This document shows, piece by piece, positions 36,541 through 46,603 of a DNA stretch of 64,000 bases. The notes under the pieces are model-generated. The model searched no databases and had not been told where the DNA came from. It saw nothing but the letters and a program-made list of their open reading frames with translations. The position numbers were made by a program, and so were the translations under genes. The stretch's first letter is position 1; each line of letters begins with the position of its first letter. Origin of the DNA: Hanleya hanleyi (taxonomy: Eukaryota; Mollusca; Polyplacophora; Lepidopleurida; Hanleyidae); NCBI GenBank assembly GCA_036873755.1, contig JAVTVY010037217.1, positions 96,743-160,742 on the forward strand, written 5' to 3'.

Positions 36541-37290
36541 AGATAGGATTTAATTTTAATTAGATGAGTTTACGCAGTACCCTCGTTGCAAAATAAAAGA
36601 CCCTCTGTTGCGCCGCTTAATTGGCGGTGAACTCTGCAGTTAGCTTTTGCGAGACTGAACCATTACTGTGGAACGTTTGAAGAGCAAACTTATTTATTTT
36701 TGCTGCCACCTATACTTACAACATTATAGTGACCTAAAGTTACTCGTGATGCACATAGCAAGATGGTAAGGAAACATGGCCAATTTCCTAACTCCTCAAT
36801 AATGTATTTGGAGCCCACTAACAACTCTTTATTGTGGCGAAATTAGGTACAATGAAAGAATTTCGGACATGCAGTACTGATACGAAAGCTAGCTTCAGCA
36901 ACACCACTGTTACTCTCTCTAAGAATTGTTGTTGTTGTAGGCCTACACCACACAGACAGGACTCTCGAAATGAATGATGGAGACCCCAGTTTCCAACACA
37001 CCAGCCACTGTTGCCCGTTGTTTTCTTTTCAGTGGTTCTGAACTACTCTGTTTCACTTACCAAATTTAACGGAGAATCCATGAAATATCAAGAAAGCACG
37101 GACTTTCACCTCATAACATTAAGCTGTCAGGCAGACCTCTCTCGCACAACAAGAAACCAAAATAATGTGACAAATGACAGAATGAATCTAAATGTGGATT
37201 GGATAAAAAAATTGCGACCAAAGGGAGGCTACTCTGACTCTTCCCTCGGCCATGAATGGAGGCCCATATCATGATCATGGGGACACCCTA
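36541..37290. other. No gene recognised
   Basis: The open frame 37,011-37,274 has no recognisable motif. Nothing else is seen. Confidence 0.3.
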
Positions 37291-37292
37291 AA

Positions 37293-37400
37293 ACAAGTTT
37301 CAAGTTCCAAAGTTCCCTAGTTCCCAGTTTCGAAGTCCCAAGTTCCAGCTAGTTCCAAGCTTCAAGTTCACCCAATCTTCACCTGCGAAGTTCCAATCTC
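37293..37400. repeat. Degenerate AGTTCC short-repeat tract
   Basis: AGTTCC or a one-base variant occurs about a dozen times within 110 bp. Confidence 0.8.
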
Positions 37401-37439
37401 CAGTTCCCCCAAATAATAGTCCAGTAAATCTAGCGCATT

Positions 37440-37930
37440 TTTGGGGTTAACCCATCACAAATTGCAACAGAATTTATTTCCCCTGCTATGCATTTCAGAA
37501 AGGTCCCCAGAATAACATACTAAAATTCTACAATCCCATATGCATGGGAAATATCTTAAATTTCAAGTTGAAATTTGAGGTATTTTTCGCGAAATTTCAG
37601 TGTTTACCTGTCTCTTGCTCCTATAAGAAAGCCTTGTACTTGGTACTAAGTGTGAACGAAATGGGTCAATACTTACACTCATTCCATTCGTTATCATATC
37701 AAGGTTATACTCAGCCTACAATAATACCTTTGCACGAAAATATTTATGGAGAAATTCAAAATGGCGGATGTATGGGGTCATTCTAAATCTGAACTTTTTA
37801 CCATTTTCATGACAGTCCAGGCAATCTATCTGTTTTTTAGCTGGACCCAAAACAAATTGCAACAAAATTTTTTTCACTGGTATGCATTTTAATAAGTCCC
37901 CAGAACAACATACTAAACGTCTACCAAAAT
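37440..37930. repeat. Direct repeat, two ~90-bp copies
   Basis: CAAATTGCAACAGAATTT, TGCATTT and GTCCCCAGAATAACATACTA near 37,456-37,525 recur at 37,851-37,920 with a few changes. Confidence 0.7.
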
Positions 37931-37964
37931 CTATTTGGTGGAGATACGACTTATTCTAAAACAA

Positions 37965-39372
37965 AGATATACCATCATGCTTCATATAAGAAGGCAGAAA
38001 ATATTGGTTTGTCTCTGAATAAGGACAGTTTATCATCCAGAAATCCAATCAATACATGATAATCTAGGATACATTATTCTATGGTGGTGAAAACATTTGC
38101 ATTCCCAATAGATTTGCTCATAAAAGTAGATAGCAAAACGATAGTTCAGCACCAGGGTATATAATCATACATGGTAATATCCTGCCAGTTGGCAATATTT
38201 CCATTAGCATTGTTATCCGAAAGGGAACTGACAAGCTGTGATATATTTTCTTTCAACCTATGACAATCACAGACAATAGTTCCATCAAGTTACAAAGATG
38301 TAACTCTATCACAAGCACGTAGCATTCTCCACACAGACTTGAACAATCCAGGCCATGATCCTTACAGGCGCATCTGCTTCAGCTACAATCCTTCTTGCAG
38401 TTCCATCTGATAACCTCAAGTAACCCCTGAAGCTGGTGGCAGATCAGTTTTCGCAGGGAGAAGCCGATTGAATTGTCCACTCCCATTTTTGTGGCTGCAA
38501 TGGATGGTCTTCCTCTCAAGTCAATTCCTTCGTCTGGGTTACTATTGTACTATTGTTTTCTATGCTGTTGCAATAAATCAATCTTCTACCAACATCAGCA
38601 TCAGCTAAGTATCAAGGTTCGCGTGTTTAGAGTTAAAAGGGGAAGATCATCCAATGCAGCCACAAGAATGAGGGAGGACGGCTTCTCTCTGTGAAAACTG
38701 AACTGCAACCAGTTCCACTGGCACTCTTTGATGTTATCAGGTGTAACTGCAAGAAAGATTGCAGCTGAAGAAGATGCTTCTGTAGGAGCATGGCCTATAT
38801 TGTTCAAAATGTAAAATGAAACATGGTAAATGGCATGGTAGAACGTCATGGTAGAACATCAAGTTTGCCTATAATCTAGATTATTTGTTTGATAATTAGA
38901 TGATAGGATCTGCATAATTATTCTTCTTTCGTCAAAACATATCTGACAAACAATTGCGATAGATCATTAATGGTTTGCAGAGCTGTATTTTTCAACAAGG
39001 CACATGTTGTTATAATAGAGAGATATCTCCATGAGTGGGCTTGTGGATATATTGTCTGTGACAGTTATCTGCTGAAGGAAAATATATCACTGCTTGTCAT
39101 TTCATTTATTTTGGGAGAGAATTCCTCTTTCAGATGATTATGCTAATGGCAAAAATGTTAACTGACTGAATATTACCAGGTATAATTCATATAGCCTGAT
39201 GCTGAACTATCAGTTTGCTATCTACGCTTATGAGCAAATCCACCGGGAAGACACATGTTTTCACCACCATGGCATACTGTACCCATGTATTAATTGGATT
39301 TCTGGATGATAAACTGTCCTTATTCACGGAAAAATCAATATTATACCTTGCTTATATGAGGCATAATGGCCT
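37965..39372. mobile_element. Inverted-repeat element, arms of ~320 bp
   Basis: The left arm, 37,965-38,290, is the imperfect reverse complement of 39,045-39,372. Shared blocks include GATTTCTGGATGATAAACTG, TGTTTTCACCACCAT, TTTGCTATCTAC, GCTGAACTATC and ATTATGCTAATGG or its variant. The 750-bp centre contains no recognisable gene. This fits a foldback or long-TIR DNA transposon, or a head-to-head pair of one repeat. Confidence 0.8.
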
Positions 39373-39509
39373 ATTATGTATTATAAAATGGCAGTAGTGT
39401 ACAAAGAGCAGTAGAAGCCTTTTTTCACCCGGATGTAACTATGACGTCACAACTTGATGGTTTGTAACGAGGCTTTTGATTGGTTGAGCTGATGGCCATG
39501 TTGTAAAGC

Positions 39510-39615
39510 AAGATGGCGGCGTGGTTCGGGCATGTTCGTGTTGTCGGTGCTGTTGTAAAGCAAGATGGCGGCTGTCGGCCATGTTGTAAAGCAAGATGGC
39601 GGCCAATCTCGAAAC
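39510..39615. repeat. Short repeats with AAGATGGCGGC
   Basis: TGTTGTAAAGCAAGATGGCG occurs three times (about 39,501, 39,551 and 39,582). Each contains the sequence AAGATGGCGGC, which equals the consensus bound by YY1 in vertebrates. Confidence 0.85.
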
Positions 39616-40120
39616 CAGACCTATCCGGTCCTGTCCTCCCTACTAGGCTCTGGGACGGCGCTCAGCAGTACGATCGGTCATTGGATAGCACACAAAACCC
39701 TAGAATTGAGAACATAACGAGAGCGTATCTGTGGGGATCAAGCCAACGTCCCGACGTCATGGATGTTACGAGAGCGTCTGCAAGATGACGTAGCCTACCA
39801 GAACTCTTTATGCATTCTTGCGAAACATTTTTTATTCTGACGTCATGACGTTATAACACTGGCCATGAAAATGACTCAAGACTGACGTTTTATAAAGAAT
39901 AGGATATGTTCCAATGGAACCGGAAGGGGCCACGTGAAAGAATTTTTCAATGTATTATGGGACCAATTTTCAGTGAGCGTCGTCCCAGGGGTTCATCGAA
40001 GCGGCCAATTGTCCAGCGAAGAGCGACCCCTGGTGGCGAGGTTGAGATGGCGGCGTGGTTCGGGCATGTTCGGGCATGTTCGGGCAAAAAAAAGTTCCGG
40101 CAAAAAAAAAAAAAAAAAAA
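39616..40120. other. No gene recognised; A-run at right edge
   Basis: TTCGGGCATG is repeated three times near 40,059-40,085, followed by two A-runs up to 40,120. It borders the left inverted repeat of the Polinton. Confidence 0.4.
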
Positions 40121-40190
40121 TGTATTCATGCGCGGTGATCCGGTTTGGCCGTGGTTTTGGCGGTGATTCGGTCTCGGGAAAAAGCTTCCG
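40121..40190 (+). repeat. Left terminal inverted repeat (probable)
   Basis: TGTATTCATGCGCGGTGATC followed by TGGCGGTGATTCGGTCTCGG and GAAAAAGCTTCC is matched in inverse orientation at 51,507-51,575. The inner 35 bp are almost perfect, while the outer part has several mismatches. Confidence 0.75.
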
Positions 40191-40194
40191 CGGA

Positions 40195-41010
40195 GGGGCA
40201 TCTGATGGGCTGGGCGCGGGGTTGAACTATCGGCATTCTGCGCATGCGCGGAGGCCAAAGGGTATGAAAATAGCCTTTTTGGAGCTAGGAGATTGACTAC
40301 TGGTCCAGTGGGGTCGAGTGAGGTATCGATGTGAAGCATTCGTGAAGGGGCATCTGGTGGGCTGGGTGTGGGGTTGAAATATCGGCATTCTGCGCATGCG
40401 CGGTGGCCCAAGGGTATGGAAATAGCGGTTTTGGAGCTAGGGGAGTCCCTAATGGGCCAATGGAGTCGTATGAGGTATCAAAGTGAAGCATTCGTGAAGG
40501 GGCATCTGATGGACTGGGCGTGGGGTTGAAATATCGGCATTCTGCGCATGCGTGGTGACCCAAGGGTATGGAAATAGACGTTTTGGAGCTAGGGGAGCCC
40601 CTAATGGTCCAATGGGGTCGAGTGAGGTATCAAAGTGAAGCATTCGTGAAGGGGCATCTGATGGGCTGGATATGGGGCTGAACTATCGGCATTCTGCGCA
40701 TGCGCGGTGGCCCAAGGGTATGAAAATAGCCGTGTTGGGAGCTAGGGGAGCCCCTAATGGACCAATGGGGTCGAGTGAGGTATCAAAGTGAAGCTTATGT
40801 GAAGGGGCATCTGATGGGCTGGGTGTGGGGTTGAACTATCGGCATTCTGCGCATGCGCGGTGGCCCAAGTGTATGAAAATAGCCGTGTTGGGATGTAGGG
40901 GAGCCCCTAATGGACCAATGGGGTCGAGTGAGGTATCTAAGTGAAGCATTCGTGAAGGGGCATCTGATGGGTTGGGTGTGCGGTAGGAATATCATTCCGC
41001 GCATGCGCAG
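40195..41010. repeat. Tandem array, ~150-160 bp unit, five to six copies
   Basis: GGGGCATCTGATGGGCTGGG, ATCGGCATTCTGCGCATGCG, GGAGCTAGGGGAG and GTCGAGTGAGGTATCAAAGT recur from 40,195 to 40,990. TGCGCATGCGC occurs once per unit (about 40,231, 40,390, 40,541, 40,692, 40,850, with a variant at 40,998). Long minus-strand open frames here are repeat artefacts. Confidence 0.92.
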
Positions 41011-41720
41011 ATGCAATACGGAGGTCTCGTCCAATCAGAAGCGAGTATTTCAAATCCGTCCCAGAGCTCTCGTCCAATCAGAAGCGAGTATTTTGACCCG
41101 GTGCATTATGGGACATATCCAAGATGGCGGCACGTATGTTCAAGATGGCGGCACATCCGGTGTCGAAAACTGGCCATTTTGTCGGATGTGGTCACTTAGT
41201 GTCGAAAACTGGACCCTGTATGACGTCACTTCCGGGTTTTTCACTAAAAACTACATCCAAACATAGAAGAGTTCCTAATGTTTCCTCTTAGACGTCCGTA
41301 TGTTCAATCGCCGGTGGGTTTTCCCGCCCCGCCCCAGCGCCCCGCAGCGCGAGCGCGCGCGAGTTCTCCGGAAGTGCGCGTCATCCCCGGCAGTGCGCGC
41401 GCGGACGCGGGTCAAAAGGTCAAAGGGTCACCTCCAGGTCAGACGGTCCAATGTCCAATGAGACAATGTTGCGGCATCGCTATAGTCAGAGCTTGAGCAC
41501 AATAAAAATTCTAGATTCTAGGGGGATTCTAGATGAACCTGGGAAAGATGGGCAGTTCCATTTGGACCAATCAGCGGTCGAGAAAAAGAGCCAATCAGCG
41601 GTCGAGAAAAAGAACCAATCAGCGATCGAACAATCAGCCAATCGAATTGGGGTATTCACGGTGTGCTTTCGCTGACGTCCGCGCCTACATCTGGGTTCTT
41701 GTACATCCGGGTAATGTTTT
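41011..41720. promoter_or_regulatory. GC-rich segment with clustered CCAAT, YY1-like and NRF1-like motifs
   Basis: CCAATCAG lies within a 43-bp direct duplication (41,031 and 41,074) and within a 24-bp triplicate (41,567, 41,591, 41,615). AAGATGGCGGC occurs twice near 41,122 and 41,142, and GCGCATGCGC near 41,000. A CpG-dense stretch spans 41,320-41,410. No coding sequence is recognised. The mix resembles a housekeeping promoter, but no transcript start can be placed. Confidence 0.4.
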
Positions 41721-42150
41721 TCTGGACATGGATGGGTTACCTTTGGCTCCATTCTAGGCCACTGATTGACTAATACGGTGTTCAAAGCCACTTTCATGCA
41801 TTATGCTCATAGAACTTATAGTCATAATCTATACGTGTTGGACGAGTCTCTTCACTCACCGTATACACGTACCTCAATGAAATGCCCGCTCCAAACCTAG
41901 ACCAAAGACACGTACTTGGTCTGTAGGCTGATTTCATTGGCTCTCTATTTTTTACTATAGTGCTCTTGCCTTCTAAACTTGATGGGTTACATTTTGACCC
42001 CATCCTACACCACTGATTTCAGTTTGACTGAATCTCCACATTGGGCATTGATGCATTAGGAATAAAACACACAAGACAGGGGTTTTTTTTGGTGAGATCT
42101 CATTTTTTTTATTCAGTGAACAACAACAACGTGAGAACAACCACGTGAAA
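41721..42150. other. No gene recognised
   Basis: Short frames only. The right part (42,090-42,150), with T-runs and ATTCAGTGAACAACAACAAC, also occurs in decayed form at about 10,940 beside the Polinton relic, so it belongs to the element's 3' non-coding end. Confidence 0.4.
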
Positions 42151-42153
42151 ACT

Positions 42154-42262
42154 CAAGCCCAGAACAAGGGGCTTGTAATTAACTGAAGCCCAGAACAAGG
42201 GGCTTGTACATTGAAGCCCAGAACAAGGGGCTTGTCATTAACTTAAGCCCAGAACGGGGCTT
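42154..42262 (-). repeat. Four short repeats after the protease gene
   Basis: AAGCCCAGAACAAGGGGCTT, partly self-complementary, occurs at about 42,154, 42,185 and 42,212, and in shorter form at 42,245 where it covers the protease stop codon. The relic at about 11,000 has a single copy, so the expansion is specific to this element. Confidence 0.85.
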
Positions 42263-42715
42263 GTACATTGAAATGATGGGCGGCCCAGTCATAGACGAGT
42301 ACATCGCGGTCCTCGGCCTGGGAGTACTCGTCAAACATCTGTACGATAGTAGATAAGGGTCTTCCCCGGCATCGATGGTACAGGTAAAACAAGCAATATT
42401 GTCCGCACACGCCACTGGTCAGGCTTTGCAACGTTTGACTGTTCCAACACCACGTCTCTGTGCCTTGATCCATGAAGTCTGTTAAATCGGGATGGAGGGG
42501 TGGCAGACCGTACGGGTCAAAGTATTCCCCCTGCTCTTCTGTCAAGTACACGCCACCCAGTGTTCACCGGGTCGATCCATCGGGTCCGTGTTGAGAACGT
42601 AAGCAGCCGGATACATACGGTCTAATGGAAACACATCTCGGGCGAACACCCCTTGAAAGACCCTACGTGTCTCTGGGTCATTCTCCAGCACGGTGGTTAT
42701 CTGGTCTGTATCCAT
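42243..42715 (-). pseudogene. Polinton adenain-type cysteine protease
   Basis: The start ATG is at 42,715, four bases after the capsid stop. The first half ends with the catalytic His motif GEHWVAC, and the second half carries YFDPYGLPP (the acidic residue of the triad) and SGVCGQYCLFY with the Cys nucleophile, preceded by the oxyanion Gln in SQTLQSL. This is the fold of the adenovirus maturation protease, which cuts capsid precursors during assembly. A single-base slip at about 42,545 separates the His from the rest and creates an early stop. Length (about 155 codons) is on the short side for the family. It is the last gene of the cluster. Confidence 0.85.
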
Positions 42716-42716
42716 G

Positions 42717-44025
42717 TTAGGTGGAGAAGTCACACAGGACGTTGCGCGCCTTGTCCACTTGAATGATGTTGTCAAACTCGGCGTAGCAGATCACATTGAC
42801 GGTGGTCGCCAGGGCTCGTGCAAAGTGGATTTCCAACCGTAAGTTGCCTTGCTTGGTCAGGGCCAGCTGATGGTCGTTCTCTAAGGTGGGGGTCAGATCG
42901 AAACAGAACAACGTGTATCCGTTCGCGTAGTCCTCCCGACTGATCATATCCCCTTCGTCCTGGTTGATTTGACCGGTGGCTGTAAACAGGCTCTGATAGG
43001 CTCGAATGAAATTCCTCCGCCCAAAGTTCGGGGTTAAGGCCGTGGCTGGCACCCGTTGTCCATCCACATGCAGGGCCACAAAATTGATGCCGAAATGTTT
43101 AAAGTCAAACGGATTCTCTGGGTAGGCTCCGCTGAAACTGGTATTTTCCACACAGGCCAGGATCAATCGCTTGGGTAGTTCCCCAGGAACAGGTTTTCTT
43201 TGTTGGCGCCCATATTTCCAGCAGGCACAGAGAACACTTTGGTTTGTACACGTCGGATAGGGTACTGGGCTGGTTTTGTTTCCAAGGCTTTCATGTGTCC
43301 CAATTGAACGGCTGGATTCGGCTTCACTTTTCGGACATACAGGACTGCGTCTTGGATGACAATCTTATAGTCCGCTACATGCCCCTCTACGTTAGTGGCC
43401 ATCAAGGCGAAGGTCGGAGGCGCCCGTATCAGTCGGATTTTGATGGGGGTCTTGTTCAAGAGGTACCGGTCTTGCATGAACATGTCTGCATGCAGTCGAC
43501 CCATCATATCCACCGAGGCACTGTTCGCAGTGAAAGCCTTCCGTTTGTTATATCCCCATTGTCCGCCGTGTCCATGTGCTCGGCCGTGTCCTTGTAGAAT
43601 AAAGCGGTTGTCAGCTGAGATTTTTTAGCCTCTCGGCCATACGACAACAGTGTCTCGATGTAGGCTCGATAGGGGTACGTGTTGGTGGAGTCACTGATGA
43701 GTTTGTCGCTGAGAAAAATATCCACCTGCTGAAACATCGAGTGCAGCCAGAGACTCGTCGGGCCCACCGTTGCTTGGTCAACGATTCTGGTGCCAGCTCC
43801 ATTGACCACCTTGGCTTTCACATACAAGTAGGTATGGGCTAAATCCACACAGGCCGTATCCGCATTACTGATGGTGAACTCGATGGGCCCGGTTTCGTTG
43901 ATGCTGGAGAGCGGGAGATGCTCCACCCATAATCCTTGTTCGACACTGGTTTGTGTGGGCGGCACGCTCCACAAATCAAATTCACTGTTGGTGGAGGGGC
44001 AGGACTCGGCGTGGATTAAGGCCAT
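42717..44025 (-). pseudogene. Polinton major capsid protein (double jelly-roll)
   Basis: The start ATG at 44,025 follows the pX-like stop by three bases. Three open segments in different frames make up about 435 codons: 44,025-43,504 with the hallmark TYPYRAYIETLLSYG, 43,513-43,163 with MGRLHADMF, and 43,166-42,717 with NPFDFKHFGINFVALHVDG, YANGYTLFCFDLTP and VNVICYAEFD. These are conserved capsid motifs of Polintons (annotated in many invertebrates as F54H12.2-like). The protein would form the hexon-like trimers of a virion shell. The two breaks near 43,510 and 43,165 are single-base slips. Confidence 0.92.
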
Positions 44026-44028
44026 GTT

Positions 44029-44436
44029 TTAAGAAAAGATATCCCGGGTCTTCTTGGATGTGCGCCGTCGCTGGGTGGGTCGTCGACTGGTGCGTGATCT
44101 CGGTGGGGCAGCTCTTTTATTCCCTACGGTGCGTTGTGCTTTGGCCACCAAGACGCCTCCCGCTTCTTTGGCCCGTCGTTTCAAGGCTTGTCGGGGTGCC
44201 GTACCCCCCAAGACATCACCGGCCACTTGCAGTCCACTGCGCACCGCTTGTTTGCCGATTGCTTTCACACCCCGCGTCACCAAGGGCAGGAACGTTTTCA
44301 CAATGCTGCCGAGTATGTTCCCCAGTCCATGTCCTCGTTGCATGCGTGCACCGCTAAAGACCGGAAAGCCACCCCCGCCCTGTTGGGCATAATAGTCGGC
44401 ATAGCTGCGTGCATCGCACTCGTAAGGTACTTTCAT
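44029..44436 (-). CDS. pX-like basic Gly-rich virion protein
   Basis: 135 codons; the start ATG at 44,436 overlaps the penton stop by one base (TAATG), suggesting translation or transcription coupled to its neighbours. The N-terminus is Tyr/Gly-rich (YADYYAQQGGGGFPVF). A conserved QRGHGLGNILGSIV segment and a hydrophobic helix (FLPLVTRGVKAIGK) follow, and the tail is very basic (RSRTSRRPTQRRRTSKKTR). This layout matches the small protein between penton and major capsid in other Polintons, compared with adenovirus pX or pVI core and cement proteins. It may bind DNA or membranes inside the particle. Intact. Confidence 0.7.
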   Translation of the reverse strand: MKVPYECDARSYADYYAQQGGGGFPVFSGARMQRGHGLGNILGSIVKTFLPLVTRGVKAIGKQAVRSGLQVAGDVLGGTAPRQALKRRAKEAGGVLVAKAQRTVGNKRAAPPRSRTSRRPTQRRRTSKKTRDIFS

Positions 44437-45223
44437 TATGCAAAGTGTGGAGCACGTGCTTGTCGAAAATGAAGTGTCAGCACCACTTTTCCTCGTTCGA
44501 ATGCCACCGGTCGTCCCGTGTCATATCTTATATCCACCGTGATCGTGTTGATATCGGTATGTCGTACGGGCAGGTACATGATATGGGTGAAACTGTGGGT
44601 GACTTGATCGCCATACGTCTTTTTAATGGGGACCACCCGTAACAGAGGTGTGTTGATATCGCCCACGATGTGGTTGTCCACCACATCCGAGTAGACGTAG
44701 AGTCCGTACATACCCGACTTCATATCCATCGGCATCTCGCCATGGTGTTGGTTGGGACCAGCGAACGTCTGTAGATCGAAACCCGGCATTTGCTGTAGTG
44801 TAGGACTGAGTTTCACATTCACGGTATCGGTGACGGTAAGCTGTGCCTTGTCGTTGTGTACGTTGACATCGAAGAACACGTTTTTCTTGAAGCGCAAGGC
44901 TATCAGGCGTGTTGCACTATCCGTCACTCCCCGTAGCGCCTTATCATGCATCAGTCTTGACAGCCCACCCATGAACTCTTTGGGAGTATCGTATTGGCCT
45001 TCGGGCAGGGTGAGTCGGGTGTTTTTGCCTTCGTAGGTCACCTCGTACCACACTTCATTGGCTCGCACGTTGTACCACGAGTAAGGGTATTGGACATCCA
45101 CGAGGGCACATTCCCACCGGCCAGGTAAATGTAACGGTTGCGGTAACTGGGTGACGTACTTGGCCACGGTGTTGTCAGGAACACATCCAGCGAACTGTTA
45201 CTGGGTAGGGTCAGGTAAAACAT
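44436..45223 (-). pseudogene. Polinton minor capsid (penton-like) protein
   Basis: The first ATG (45,223) opens MFYLTLPSNSSLDVF. After a single-base slip near 45,175 the main frame runs to 44,436. Conserved stretches include GRWECALVDVQYPYSW, GLYVYSDVVDNHIVGD, PLLRVVPIK, YLPVRHTDINTI and the closing KVVLTLHFR. These are typical of the single-jelly-roll pentamer protein of Polintons that fills capsid vertices. If the slip is an assembly error the gene is about 260 codons and intact. A TATA-like TATTAAAAC lies 35-40 bp upstream, overlapping the end of the previous gene. Confidence 0.85.
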
Positions 45224-45253
45224 GGCGACTGAGCTGTCCTGCTGCTGCTGTTG

Positions 45254-45263
45254 GTTTTAATAG
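45254..45263 (-). promoter_or_regulatory. TATA-like element before penton gene
   Basis: CTATTAAAAC on the minus strand, about 31-40 bp before the ATG at 45,223. It includes the TAA stop of the upstream gene (45,257-45,259). Confidence 0.45.
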
Positions 45264-46114
45264 GTCTTCCAGGCCTTGGGCGGTTGTGTGCAGCGTCGTG
45301 TTCGTCGCGGTGACTTGCTACGTGTCACGGCTCTGGAGATGTGGGGTGTCTTGATCAAGGGTGTTTTTTTTATAGGCGCGAAAAGAAGGTGCCCGTTTTG
45401 GTGGTGATTTGGGGGGTGACTCCGGTTCCCAGTCGGCTTCCCAAGAAGGTTGTGGAGTCTGTCGTGGTGCACGACTCGGCGAGTCACGCTGCATAAAGGC
45501 CCAGCGGTGGGGGTTTCCCACCAATTCCTGTGGTACATGCATGTCTTTCAAGCCTTGAGCGAAGACCTCCCATCCTCGAGGATCGGTGTGTGATCTGCGT
45601 TGACGCATCAGATCATTCACTAAATCCGTCATGTGGGTGCCGGGGACCACCTGATTCTGTACCAGGAGTTCGCCTTTATCATTCCAAGTCATGTTAGGAT
45701 TCTGTTTCATCCGTTGTAATACCAGGCCAGCTTGTTTCTTGAACGAGGCAGGTACACTCTTCAGCACTTCGTCTTCCACCCACCAGGGTTGGTGGGAGGC
45801 CACCTCTCACCCGGCTGTTGGAGCGGTGCTGAGGTCAGCGGTCTGTCACGTGGTGGTGGTGGTGGTGGTGGTGGTGGTGCTGTTGCTGGGGCAGACAGGG
45901 TTTTGTATTGGTCCATGAACGTCATGTACCGTTGAAGCGTCTCATTGTACCGTTGTACTTTCTCACTGTCGCTTAACCCCGGTCTCTGTAAGATCTGTTG
46001 CATCTCTCCATCGAGGCTGTTTATGGTCTTCACCGTAGGTGGGACAGGGTAGGGTGATTGGAGGTTTTGCAGGAACCGTGGTTCGACGAGTACCATTTTT
46101 TTCGTGTGGTTCAT
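45257..46114 (-). pseudogene. Conserved Polinton virion-associated protein, function unknown
   Basis: The start ATG at 46,114 overlaps the stop of the preceding gene (ATGA). The N-terminal part (KKMVLVEPRFLQNL, then SLDGEMQQILQRPGL and KVQRYNETLQRYM) is followed by a nine-residue polyproline run encoded by a GTG/CAC repeat. After a slip near 45,800 comes a second domain (WVEDEVLKSVPASFKKQA, NDKGELLVQNQVVPGTH, LVNDLMRQRR, VPQELVGNPHRW). A second slip in the T-run near 45,365 probably extends the frame to a TAA at 45,257, ending PPKAWKTY. I recognise this two-part protein from other Polintons but know no function; the position suggests a structural role. Confidence 0.6.
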
Positions 46115-46452
46115 TGTCGGCCGAAGAGTCCACCCAATACTGGACCCAACACGGAAGCGGCCAACGGTGCTAAGATGGCCCCGAGAAAGCCGCCTTTCTG
46201 TAACACCTTTTTTCTTTTGTGTTTGAGGGACCCGCTTGTGGACTAGGGTTCGGAGACCTGTCTTATGCTTGGCCAACTTGGTCTTCTGAGCCGGAGTCAG
46301 TGGTACGTTGCCTTTAACAGGTTGTACCCGATCTCGCACAGACAGCGTACAAGGTCAGGGTCCGCACCGCGTACAATGGTTCGGACTAACTCGGGTGGGG
46401 CCGTCTTCAATACACGGAGCGTTGGAGCGTGCTTCCGTACTCGCGCAGACAT
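46111..46452 (-). pseudogene. Small basic Polinton protein with hydrophobic C-terminus
   Basis: The ATG at 46,452 opens MSARVRKHAPTLRVLKTAPP. The segment NVPLTPAQKTKLAKHK and a basic RTLVHKRV region follow, and the C-terminus is Gly/Leu-rich (GGFLGAILAPLA). It ends at a TGA overlapping the next gene's ATG. Two single-base slips, near 46,310 and in the A-run near 46,205, put the three parts in different frames. The PLTPAQKxxL motif is widespread in Polintons next to the ATPase; a core or cement role is a guess. About 110 codons if uninterrupted. Confidence 0.6.
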
Positions 46453-46487
46453 CCTGTACAACTAATGCTAGAACCCACAACTCTGCC

Positions 46488-46496
46488 CTTTTTATC
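46488..46496 (-). promoter_or_regulatory. TATA-like element before small basic gene
   Basis: GATAAAAAG on the minus strand, about 36-44 bp before the ATG at 46,452. Confidence 0.45.
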
Positions 46497-46603
46497 CACC
46501 TCACAGACAAAGTCAACCCTGCTGTGGTATTCATTCTTTTTATTATTCCCCATCATCAAACGCACAGACCCCAGCTGGAGGCGCCACTGTGGATGTGTTT
46601 ACA

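Noticed and set aside
39947..40411. 154-codon minus-strand frame across 39.9-40.4 kb
   Set aside because: It consists of translated tandem-repeat units and a homopolymer (Phe run from the A-tract) and has no domain.
41320..41410. CpG-rich stretch as the NRBF2 promoter and first exon
   Set aside because: It is 7 kb upstream, several mobile elements lie between, and no short first exon with a matching splice donor could be identified.
43953..44472. Plus-strand open frames of 110-135 codons opposite the pX and capsid genes
   Set aside because: They are shadows of well-supported minus-strand genes and have no recognisable motif.
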